NCBI GenBank assembly: GCA_963827735.1
Contig: CAWHBO010000003.1
Location: 372,001-436,000, forward strand
DNA: 64,000 bases
Reading direction: 5' to 3'
From: CAWHBO01 sp963827735
GTDB taxonomy: Bacteria; Patescibacteriota; Patescibacteriia; Patescibacteriales; UBA12075
Shown: positions 26,634-33,780 of the stretch, one piece after another
Position numbering within the stretch: the first letter of the stretch is position 1
How the letters are laid out: the number at the start of each line of letters is the position of its first letter
Notes under the pieces: generated by a model
What the model saw: the letters and a program-made list of their open reading frames with translations, nothing else
Database searches by the model: none
What the model was told of the DNA's origin: nothing
Program-made: the position numbers and the translations under genes

Positions 26634-27089
26634 TTAAGTCAAGATTGGGCAATCACGAGACCACACCGGTTCTCCTTTTGTCAGCCACTTTGGCCGACCA
26701 ATGATTATCAGCCCGCCTCCCCCGTCTTTACTTATAACATGAAAACCAACTTTACGCATTGCGATTTTTATTTCTTCATACTTAACACCTTCTTTGTGGA
26801 GCGCGTCAATAATTTCTTCAGGATCGTTTTGATCATTTTTGGCAGACCTGATGATTCTTTCAGAAATTTTTTGGATTCTCTCAATCACCTCCCTTGAATT
26901 CTTCGGCCGTGATTTGAAATAAACATGATCCAAAATGTCATAAGCAATCTTTGCTACGGAAGCCTCAAAACCTAATTTAAATATCTTTTTAGATAATGAG
27001 TACCTGCTAACGGCCTTATCATTTTCTATAAAAAATTCTCCCGCCTCAACCGCTGCCAACAACTTGGAACCTTGAAATAAATTTTCCAA
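26634..27089 (-). CDS. Hypothetical helical protein
   Basis: An unrecognised 151-residue protein. It is mostly helical up to about residue 110, then GFHVISKDGGGGLIIIGRPKWL forms a glycine-rich segment that could be a nucleotide- or DNA-contacting loop. The start is TTG at 27089, supported by an AGGAGG 9 bases upstream, the clearest Shine-Dalgarno site in this neighbourhood. There is no membrane segment. It lies between a terminator and tRNA-Leu(UAA). Confidence 0.6.
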   Translation of the reverse strand: MENLFQGSKLLAAVEAGEFFIENDKAVSRYSLSKKIFKLGFEASVAKIAYDILDHVYFKSRPKNSREVIERIQKISERIIRSAKNDQNDPEEIIDALHKEGVKYEEIKIAMRKVGFHVISKDGGGGLIIIGRPKWLTKGEPVWSRDCPILT

Positions 27090-27161
27090 TTTTACTTCCT
27101 CCTCTTTTTTTGATTGTTATTTTATTAATTGACCCTATTGATAAATTTTTAAAAGAAACAG

Positions 27162-27245
27162 TGCCTGGGGCGGGACTTGAACCCGCACGATGTCGCCATC
27201 AAGAGATTTTAAGTCTCTCGCGTATACCAATTTCGCCACCCAGGC
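27162..27245 (-). tRNA. tRNA-Leu (anticodon TAA)
   Basis: The minus strand gives acceptor GCCTGGG / CCCAGGC, an anticodon stem AGAGA / TCTCT with loop CTTAAAA (anticodon TAA), a class II variable arm and T-arm GCGGGTTCAAGTCCCGC. CCA is not encoded. Confidence 0.95.
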
Positions 27246-27314
27246 AAACATTTTTATAACAAACAAGCTTGATATAAACGATTTTCAAGCTTTGAAATAT
27301 TATAATACATATCT

Positions 27315-27584
27315 TCAATTTTTGCAAGAGCTAATTTTTGTCGGATGTCCGTACTTAATCAAATTAATTTTCTTTATTTTCGACCATCCTTTTAACTGTT
27401 TTTCTCTTTTCATGGCTACATTTTTTGTTTCATATTTTTCAAAATACACAAGATTAGCCGGTAATCTACAGCTAGTATATTTAACCTGTCCTGAACTATG
27501 CTGATAAATTCTGGTTTTTAAATCGCCGGTATGCCCTGCATAAAACAAACCATCTGAACAATACAAAATATATGTGTAATACAT
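27315..27584 (-). CDS. GIY-YIG domain protein (UPF0213/URI type)
   Basis: An 89-residue protein starting MYYTYILYCSDGLFYAGHTGDLKTRIYQH, a single GIY-YIG nuclease-type domain (YILYC ... FYAGHT, Arg after the helix, later GWSKIKKINLI). Small proteins of this type are predicted structure-specific or DNA-repair endonucleases and are common in Patescibacteria. The frame stays open upstream through a repeat array, but the ATG at 27584 gives the standard family N-terminus. Expression may be affected by the repeats immediately upstream. Confidence 0.78.
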   Translation of the reverse strand: MYYTYILYCSDGLFYAGHTGDLKTRIYQHSSGQVKYTSCRLPANLVYFEKYETKNVAMKREKQLKGWSKIKKINLIKYGHPTKISSCKN

Positions 27585-27592
27585 AAAATATG

Positions 27593-27756
27593 CCCTTCGG
27601 CAAGCTTCCTTCGGCAAGCTTCCTTCGGCAAGCTCAGGACAGGCAAAACGTAAATACATAAAAGCCCTTCGGCAAGCTTCCTTCGGCAAGCTCAGGACAG
27701 GCACAAAACGTACACGGATAAAAAAGCCTGCACTGAGCGAGCGAAGCGAGTCGAAG
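27593..27756. repeat. Array of CTTCGGCAAGCTCAGGACAGG-type repeats
   Basis: Block 1 (27593-27644) has three CTTCGGCAAGCT units ending in CAGGACAGGC; block 2 (27665-27702) has two units with the same ending, joined by a near-identical AAAACGTAAATACATAAA linker. Block 3 (27727-27756) is a different GCACTGAGCGAGCGAAGCGAGTCGAAG-type repeat that ends exactly at the tmRNA 3' end. The GC content is far above the surroundings. Confidence 0.85.
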
Positions 27757-28174
27757 TGGAGATGGCGGGAATTGAACCCGCGTGTAGCAAGCAACAAATG
27801 ATAATTTTACAAGGTTAGTCTGATTTGTGATTTTGCTTTGCCCTTTAAAACCAGACAAAACGTACAAAGCTAAGCTCTATTGGTCTTGACGCATCACTAA
27901 GAGCAGAAGCTTTGCGCCGAAGCCTAAAAAGATGACACCCGCGATTCCTTCAAGGCCGAAGCCTCAAAAGACAAGCCGGCTATTAGGCGTCGCCGGTGCG
28001 GATGGTTGCGGCTGTTAAGCGGCAACTGGAGCAAAGGCCGGCATGCGAAAAGCAAAACCGGTTTTTGCAAATAAGTTTTTTGCACTTATTGGATTTCAAG
28101 GATTTTACCCATGACCCCTGGAAACATGCCCTGAATATCACCGATTGATCTTGCTATCGATGCCTGGCATCCCC
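27757..28174 (-). ncRNA. ssrA: Transfer-messenger RNA (tmRNA)
   Basis: On the minus strand the 5' end GGGGATG pairs with the 3' end CATCTCC (one G-U pair), and the 3' end has a tRNA-like T-arm (GCGGGTTCAATTCCCGC). The tag frame, starting at resume codon GCA, reads AKTGFAFRMPAFAPVAA then TAA. Its hydrophobic -VAA end is typical of proteolysis tags, while 17 residues is longer than the 10 of E. coli. tmRNA rescues stalled ribosomes with SmpB, whose gene lies directly upstream on the same strand. CCA is not encoded. Confidence 0.92.
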
Positions 28175-28178
28175 GTTT

Positions 28179-28257
28179 TAATAAAAAGAATAAAAAGAGA
28201 AATAAGAATAAAAATTTTTTCAATTCTTCTCGTTCTTTTTATTCTTTTTATTTTTAT
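28179..28257. repeat. AT-rich inverted repeat between smpB and ssrA
   Basis: AATAAAAAGAATAAAAAGAG near 28180 pairs with CTTTTTATTCTTTTTATTTTT near 28235 across a 35-base interior. It could be the smpB terminator or the processing hairpin that frees the tmRNA 5' end. Confidence 0.6.
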
Positions 28258-28295
28258 CAAAGAACTTTATACCATTTTCACAACCGCTTGCTCAA

Positions 28296-28769
28296 TCAAT
28301 ACCTGGTCTTCGTAATCGCCCTTATCTTCCTATCTACTTCTCTTTTCTTGATCGCTTCCCTTTTGTCAAACTTCTTCTTGCCTTTTCCGATGCCGAATTC
28401 CAATTTTACGAAACTGCGAGTTACAAAAATTTTTATCGGCACCAATGTCAATCCTTGCTCTTTCTTTTTTCCAACCAAGTGTTCAATCTGTTTTTTGTGC
28501 AGAAGCAATTTGCGCGCCCTGGTCGGATCATAATCTTTGATGGTCGTCGCTTTCTTGTATAAAGGTATGTGCGCGTTGATCAAATACATTTCAGGATTTT
28601 TGCTCTGCCCGCCCTGAGCTTGCCGAAGGGTTACATATGAGCCCTTAAGGCTGACATGCCCGGTTTTGATGGACTTAACCTCATGCCCGAACAAAACCAA
28701 GCCGGCTTCATATGTGTCGGAAATTTCATAATCATAGTGAGCTCTTTTGTTGTCTGCGAGTGCGGACAT
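28296..28769 (-). CDS. smpB: SsrA-binding protein SmpB with a repeat-derived insertion
   Basis: A 157-residue tmRNA partner protein. NKRAHYDYEISDTYEAGLVLFGHEVKSIKTGHVSLKGSYV, LINAHIPLYKKA and DPTRARKLLLHKKQI are the standard SmpB blocks, and the basic C-terminal tail is present. Between SYVTL and LINAHI the usual 5-6 residues are replaced by RQAQGGQSKNPEMY. That stretch is encoded by a copy of the intergenic CTGAGCTTGCCGAAGG repeat (28604-28630) inserted in frame in a surface loop. The gene precedes ssrA, so both trans-translation parts are together. Confidence 0.93.
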   Translation of the reverse strand: MSALADNKRAHYDYEISDTYEAGLVLFGHEVKSIKTGHVSLKGSYVTLRQAQGGQSKNPEMYLINAHIPLYKKATTIKDYDPTRARKLLLHKKQIEHLVGKKKEQGLTLVPIKIFVTRSFVKLEFGIGKGKKKFDKREAIKKREVDRKIRAITKTRY

Positions 28770-28863
28770 AAATGTTTACCCCGTTCAAGTAATACGAATT
28801 TAACGGAACAGGACTTAACGTCAATTGACGAGGTGGCAATTAACAGGATGAGGATTTACGGGG

Positions 28864-28937
28864 TGGACCTTAAGGGATTCGAACCCTTGACCCCCTGCTT
28901 GCAAAGCAGGTGCTCTAGCCAGCTGAGCTAAAGGCCC
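28864..28937 (-). tRNA. tRNA-Ala (anticodon TGC)
   Basis: The minus strand gives acceptor GGGCCTT / AAGGTCC (one G-U pair), D-arm TAGCTCAGCTGGCTAGAGCA, an anticodon stem CCTGC / GCAGG with loop TTTGCAA (anticodon TGC) and T-arm AAGGGTTCGAATCCCTT. CCA is not encoded. Confidence 0.96.
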
Positions 28938-29004
28938 AAAGCGCTTTCCAGCGCAATTACAAATGCTGCAAAAAAAAATTGTTGCAGCACAAATCAAATA
29001 TATA

Positions 29005-29253
29005 TTATCTGTTGTACTTTGTCAACGGAGAAACGAGCCACTCCATGAACCCCCCGAACATATTGGTCATAACCAAAAATCCGAAAAAAATGATGAGCAC
29101 TCCGATCAGTTTGTACCCGAGTCGGGTGCCGCCTTCCAAGCCCAGGTGCTGGTCAAACCAGCCGATTCTCCCAAAATTGTTAAGCATCCATTCTGACTTT
29201 GCAACAATCAAGAAGCCAAAAGCGATGATCGCAGCGCCATACAAAAGAAACAT
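29005..29253 (-). CDS. Small two-helix membrane protein
   Basis: An unrecognised 82-residue protein with helices near 3-18 and 48-65 and a loop WMLNNFGRIGWFDQHLGLEGGTRLGYK. Short proteins with this WxxxNFGRxxWxExxLGxEGG pattern occur in Patescibacteria genomes as far as I recall, without a known function. The gene is upstream of tRNA-Ala on the same strand. Confidence 0.65.
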   Translation of the reverse strand: MFLLYGAAIIAFGFLIVAKSEWMLNNFGRIGWFDQHLGLEGGTRLGYKLIGVLIIFFGFLVMTNMFGGFMEWLVSPLTKYNR

Positions 29254-29362
29254 AAACAGCTAAAATGGGTACGGATTTCTAAATTATTTTAATTAAAAAT
29301 TCCGTTACCAAAAATTTATAATATAAAAAACCTATTTAATCTGTGTTAATTTGTTTTTATGC

Positions 29363-30805
29363 TTATCGGATATAATCAAGCGGATTATATTTTGTTCCAT
29401 TGATGATAACTTCAAAATGAATGTGCGGACCGGTTGACCATCCGGTTGATCCCATCAAGCCGATCGTTTCCCCTTTGCCGACTTTATCCCCGACGCTTAC
29501 ATGGAATTTGGAAAGATGCCCGTATCTCGTCTTTTTTCCTCCTCCATGATTGATCACAATCTGATTGCCGTAACCGGTGCCCCAGCCGGCCACTTCAACC
29601 GTTCCGGCATCTGCGGCGTAGATCGCAGTCCCGACCGGACCGGCGATATCCACGGCGTAATGCCGCCATGAATAGTACTGGGTGATGATCGTCGCGGCTG
29701 TCGGCCAATTCATCTTGTTGCCCGGAACCGGTTTGGCGCCGGGAGCGGCTACGATATCTTTAAGCACAGAAAGTCCCGTGTATTTCTGCGGTTTAAGCGC
29801 CGGCAAACTGATCTTTTTTCCTCCCGGAATGAACAGCTTCTGGCCGATCTGTATAGCGCCGTTATCCGCCAATTTGTTGAATTCCAAAATAGATCCTTCG
29901 CTGATGTCATACTTCTTTGCGATCGTGCCCAAACTTTCACCCTTGGCTACTTTATGACTGATGCCGCTTACCGGCGGGATGGTTAAAGACTGCCCGGGTT
30001 TGATAACACTGTATACGCTCAAATCATTTTCCCACAGAATCGTTGTCACGCTAACGCCGAATTCTTCCGCGATCGTAGAGATGCTATCTCCCGGCTGGAT
30101 GACGTATCCAACATTTTCCGTCCTCTGTCTTTCCGTCTTTTGGGTGACCGCTGAATCCTGCCGAACGATGCTCCCTCCGTCTTGGATGGTTGACACGCTT
30201 TCATCCGTTCCTGTCTCATCTTCGGAATTCATGCTAACAGCCGCTTGGGGTCGGAACGCGCTTAAATTATCCAGGTATGACTGCTGGACATCAGAAATGA
30301 CGCTCTCACTGTCAAACGTCTCAACGATCAGCTGTTGATCATCTTCAAATTGGCTGAATTCGCTTTTGATGAGTTCCGAAAGGATCGTTTTATCAGCGCT
30401 CCCGGTAAGGCCCCCCGCTTTGGTTACCGTTGACAGGTTGATGGTTAAAAGAAGCACGGTGATGGAAACCACCAGGACATGGACAAATTTTTGACCGAAC
30501 AAGATCGTAGAAAGATTGCTCTCAAGCTTATCCAAACCGGTTTTTTTAAGCACGCTCCGGTAAATGACAAAAAGCTTAACAACCACTTGGTAAAAGAACA
30601 GCCGGAAGATCGCTCGCAGCGGCTTGAATATGACAAAAACCAAGACTACGGTTATGACTTTTTTCAAAATTATGGCTAAATGAAAAAACAACAACAAAAT
30701 TGCCGCCAAAAAAGACAGTATTTTTTTAAACTGCCTGTCTCTCTTTTGCGTCTTAAATTTTGAATATCTATAATTATTTATAAATTTATTGTTTAACATT
30801 AGCAA
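29363..30805 (-). CDS. LysM-M23 peptidoglycan endopeptidase
   Basis: A 480-residue envelope protein. Two hydrophobic segments lie near residues 28-60 and another near 105-125. Two LysM domains follow (YVIQPGDSISTIAEEFGVSVTTILWEN and HKVAKGESLGTIAKKYDISEGSILEFN), then an M23 metallopeptidase domain from about 385 with HYAVDIAG, YGNQIVINHGGGKKTRYGHLS and GPHIHFEV, the zinc-binding set. LysM binds glycan and M23 cuts peptide cross-links, so a role in wall remodelling or daughter-cell separation is likely. It stands alone and is divergent from the DEAD-box helicase gene. Confidence 0.92.
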   Translation of the reverse strand: MLMLNNKFINNYRYSKFKTQKRDRQFKKILSFLAAILLLFFHLAIILKKVITVVLVFVIFKPLRAIFRLFFYQVVVKLFVIYRSVLKKTGLDKLESNLSTILFGQKFVHVLVVSITVLLLTINLSTVTKAGGLTGSADKTILSELIKSEFSQFEDDQQLIVETFDSESVISDVQQSYLDNLSAFRPQAAVSMNSEDETGTDESVSTIQDGGSIVRQDSAVTQKTERQRTENVGYVIQPGDSISTIAEEFGVSVTTILWENDLSVYSVIKPGQSLTIPPVSGISHKVAKGESLGTIAKKYDISEGSILEFNKLADNGAIQIGQKLFIPGGKKISLPALKPQKYTGLSVLKDIVAAPGAKPVPGNKMNWPTAATIITQYYSWRHYAVDIAGPVGTAIYAADAGTVEVAGWGTGYGNQIVINHGGGKKTRYGHLSKFHVSVGDKVGKGETIGLMGSTGWSTGPHIHFEVIINGTKYNPLDYIR

Positions 30806-30983
30806 TATATTTTCAAAATATTTGATCTTTAAACAAAAACATCATATCATTTATAACCTCTAAAGTCAATCAAGCAGCCGGGCTCTTTACAAAGTTAAAA
30901 ATTTATGTTATATTTAATTTTTATAAAAATACTTTTGGGCATTTAGCCTGAATGTTTAAAGGACTCGAACTTAAATTTGCCAT

Positions 30984-31019
30984 TTTTCTGTGGCTGCATG
31001 AGACCTCGAGCCACAAAAA
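30984..31019 (+). promoter_or_regulatory. Hairpin at the helicase start codon
   Basis: TGTGGCT (30989-30995) and AGCCACA (31009-31015) form a perfect 7-bp stem extended by a TTTT / AAAA pair region. It ends about 5 bases before the ATG at 31024, a position that could control helicase translation. Confidence 0.55.
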
Positions 31020-31023
31020 TTAA

Positions 31024-32337
31024 ATGGTAAAATCCAACGAAATGACATTTCGGGATCTTGGCTTGTCGCCAAAAATCTTAGAAATTCTGACACACATCGG
31101 GATTAATGTCCCAACCCCCATCCAATCAAAATCCATTCCGGCTTTGCTTGAAGGAAAAGACATTGTGGGGATCGCGCAGACCGGAACCGGAAAAACTCTG
31201 GCTTATGGTCTGCCCATGCTGGAACTGCTTGCGAAGAACAAAGGCCGAGGACTCATTCTTTTGCCCACCAGGGAACTTGCAATCCAGGTAAATGAACAGA
31301 TGAAGCAGATTGGAGAAAAATTTGGTTTGCGGACTGCTGTCCTTATCGGCGGCGAGCCAAAACACTTTCAATTGAAGTCAATCCGTAAAAATCCGCACAT
31401 CATCATCGCCACTCCGGGGCGGCTGATTGATTTTCTCAGTCAAAGAGCCATAAATTTCAGAGACAACAAGATCCTGGTTCTGGATGAAGCCGATTTGATG
31501 CTGGATATGGGCTTCCAACCGCAGATCAAAGAAATTTTAAAATCAGTCCCAGAGGACAGGCAAACCATGCTTTTTTCCGCCACCATGCCTCCGGCCATCA
31601 TGAGCATCATCACTCACTATATGCGTCTCCCTGTCCGCATTGAAGTGGCTCCGTCCGGCACTCCGGCAGAATTTGTGGACCACGAAATGATCGTTATCGC
31701 CGGTGAAGACAAGCTCAGCCAGACCGAAAGGGTCTTGAGGCAATTTTCCGGCAAAGTGCTCATCTTCGCCCGCACGAAATTCGGTGTAAAAAAATTATGC
31801 CGCAAACTCGTGCAAATGAACTACAACGCCGAGGAAATCCACTCCGATCGGTCGCTGGTACAAAGGAACAGAGCCTTGACCAATTTTAAGACCGGCAAAG
31901 CTCGCGTCTTGGTCGCCACCGATATCGCCGCCAGAGGTATTGACGTAAAAGAAATTGAGCTGGTGCTGAACTATGACCTGCCGGATAACTCAGAAGACTA
32001 CATCCACCGCATCGGCCGCACCGGCCGCGCGGGAAAATCCGGAAAAGCGATTTCCTTCGCCCTTCCAAGCCAAGCCAAAGACATCCGCGACATTGAAAAA
32101 CTGATCAGAAAAAGCATCGCTTTGACTGAGATCGTCAAACTCGCGCAGGACAAATCCGAAAGAAAAAAAGGCCCGTCCAGAAACGGCGGCAAGTTCGCAG
32201 GCAGAAACAAAAGATTCGGGAACAGGACAAGTTTTGGAAGCAAGCCAAGTTTCGGGGGCAGACAAAGAAGCTCGGCCCGTCCGGGGTTCAGGTCTCAGGG
32301 GAAGTCAAAGTTTAGCAATTATAAAAGCAAATCTTAA
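31024..32337 (+). CDS. DEAD-box RNA helicase
   Basis: A 437-residue ATP-dependent RNA helicase with all core motifs: AQTGTGKT, PTRELA, TPGRLIDF, DEAD, SATMP, ARTKFGVKKL, ATDIAARGID and HRIGRTGRAGK. The last 70 residues are a basic, Gly/Arg/Ser/Phe-rich tail (KFAGRNKRFGNRTSFGSKPSFGG) that probably binds RNA non-specifically, as in CsdA/RhlE-type proteins. Likely roles are ribosome assembly and mRNA turnover with RNase J. No ribosome-binding site is seen; Met at 31042 is an alternative start. A strong terminator follows. Confidence 0.94.
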   Translation: MVKSNEMTFRDLGLSPKILEILTHIGINVPTPIQSKSIPALLEGKDIVGIAQTGTGKTLAYGLPMLELLAKNKGRGLILLPTRELAIQVNEQMKQIGEKFGLRTAVLIGGEPKHFQLKSIRKNPHIIIATPGRLIDFLSQRAINFRDNKILVLDEADLMLDMGFQPQIKEILKSVPEDRQTMLFSATMPPAIMSIITHYMRLPVRIEVAPSGTPAEFVDHEMIVIAGEDKLSQTERVLRQFSGKVLIFARTKFGVKKLCRKLVQMNYNAEEIHSDRSLVQRNRALTNFKTGKARVLVATDIAARGIDVKEIELVLNYDLPDNSEDYIHRIGRTGRAGKSGKAISFALPSQAKDIRDIEKLIRKSIALTEIVKLAQDKSERKKGPSRNGGKFAGRNKRFGNRTSFGSKPSFGGRQRSSARPGFRSQGKSKFSNYKSKS

Positions 32338-32340
32338 AAC

Positions 32341-32404
32341 AAAATCGTCCCGTCCCGTCTCGTCTCGCAAACTGCGAGATGAGACGAGACGGGACGATTT
32401 TTTT
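32341..32404 (+). terminator. Long terminator behind the helicase gene
   Basis: A 28-base left arm (AAAATCGTCCCGTC...) pairs with its near-perfect reverse complement after a 4-base loop, with G-U pairs in the middle, and then runs into Ts. It marks the border between the housekeeping region and the accessory island. Confidence 0.9.
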
Positions 32405-32475
32405 ATTTGTGACCTACTGTATGAATAATTTAAACTCTATTTTAATTGATTTGAAGAAATGGCATGAAGCTTTAT

Positions 32476-33045
32476 CTATGTTTGTATAATTTTAATTAAA
32501 ATCATAATAAATGAAACAAGAAAAATACTCACACAACCACAAGCAAAAACAGTGAAAATCCAATCCAAACTTTTGTTTCCAAATCTTCCTTTTATCTCGT
32601 TGATTTTCTGATCGCTATCAGCTATCTGACTATAAATATTCAGCCCAGTAGGAGCAACGCCAGAAAAGAATTTAAGTAAATCTTTACTCTCCCAACTTTC
32701 CTGGGCAAGCGTAAATACTTCTTTATTAAAAATTGACTTCAGTATATTTATAAAGATATTGTTTCTAACCTGCGTGACTTCCTGCATGGCTTTAAGTGCT
32801 AATTTGGCGCGGCTTCTTTCAACATGGATAATTATAAATAACAAAGCGACTGATATGATAATAACTGCAATTAAACCGATTAAACCATATTTAACTAAAC
32901 CGCCAACAACAAAATCGCCCTTAAACACAAAAACACCGACAATCGCAGCTGATACAATCGCGACATGCTTAAACACCTCCCGCTCCTGCTTTATATTATC
33001 TCCCTCCAAATCAACTAAAATTTTTATTATTTCATCATCCTTCAT
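32476..33045 (-). CDS. Three-helix membrane protein at the end of the restriction operon
   Basis: An unrecognised 189-residue protein. Helices lie near 27-44, 50-73 and 162-186, with a roughly 85-residue soluble loop between the second and third. The start is 18 bases behind the YgjP-like gene, so it is probably the last gene of the restriction operon. Membrane proteins at the ends of defence operons can be abortive-infection effectors, but there is no motif here to prove that role. Confidence 0.6.
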   Translation of the reverse strand: MKDDEIIKILVDLEGDNIKQEREVFKHVAIVSAAIVGVFVFKGDFVVGGLVKYGLIGLIAVIIISVALLFIIIHVERSRAKLALKAMQEVTQVRNNIFINILKSIFNKEVFTLAQESWESKDLLKFFSGVAPTGLNIYSQIADSDQKINEIKGRFGNKSLDWIFTVFACGCVSIFLVSFIMILIKIIQT

Positions 33046-33063
33046 AATAATATGTAAAATTTA

Positions 33064-33765
33064 TTATTTCACCAATCTCATCTCTAGCTTCTCTTTCACC
33101 TTCCCCCACTCCGGACACTTGATCGATAGGAGTTTATAAAACGCCTTGGTGTGGTTACGGTGCTTGAGATGGCAGAGTTCATGGGTAATGACGTAGTCAA
33201 TGCAGTCCTTGGATGCCCGGATCAAAAGCGGATTAAGGATTATATACTTTCCTCGGACGAAACTCCCCCATCTCCTGTCCATCTTCTTGATAACTAGCTT
33301 CGGCTGCTCTGTATAATCAAACTTCTTAAAAATCTCATCATAGCGCTCAGCAAAAATTTGTTTGGCTTTTTCAGCATACCACTTGTCTAACTTCCGCTTG
33401 GTGCTGGCACTGCTCTTGGCTGAATCAGTGGTATGACAAAGGATAACTCCCTTGCTTAAAGAAATGTTATCGTTCTTGGCGGCGCGGACGATCAGTTTAT
33501 ACTGGCGACCCAGATATAAAAAACTTTCGCCGGAGACATATTCTTTCTTACTGCTACTGGACTGGAATTTCTTAAAATACTTGATCTGCTCTTCCAGCCA
33601 CATCCATTTATTTCTCAGAAGTTTTTCAATCCGTTCAATGCGAGCGCGGACCGGACTGCGCACTATGATCGACAAATCAGGCAAGACGGTCAAGCTGAGA
33701 GTCTTGCGATCCAAACGCAGCAATTCGTAATTGTATTGATATTTTCCGTATGTAAATGTAGGCAT
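33064..33765 (-). CDS. YgjP-like zinc metallopeptidase (DUF45)
   Basis: A 233-residue protein of the YgjP/DUF45 family, relatives of SprT/WLM-type peptidases. VITHELCHLKHRNH near 186-199 is the HExxH zinc motif with a downstream His, and MDRRWGSFVRGKYIILNPLLI is the conserved segment before it. The N-terminal 60 residues form the beta-rich DUF45 part. Genes of this family are very often next to type I hsdR, as here, 15 bases behind it. Its role in restriction is unknown; degradation of HsdR or of damaged complexes is a reasonable guess. Confidence 0.85.
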   Translation of the reverse strand: MPTFTYGKYQYNYELLRLDRKTLSLTVLPDLSIIVRSPVRARIERIEKLLRNKWMWLEEQIKYFKKFQSSSSKKEYVSGESFLYLGRQYKLIVRAAKNDNISLSKGVILCHTTDSAKSSASTKRKLDKWYAEKAKQIFAERYDEIFKKFDYTEQPKLVIKKMDRRWGSFVRGKYIILNPLLIRASKDCIDYVITHELCHLKHRNHTKAFYKLLSIKCPEWGKVKEKLEMRLVK

Positions 33766-33780
33766 GGGAATAACTTAATT

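Noticed and set aside
27634..27867. 77-codon minus-strand frame
   Set aside because: It translates the repeat array and the tmRNA 3' end; the CPELAEG-type peptide is the repeat itself.
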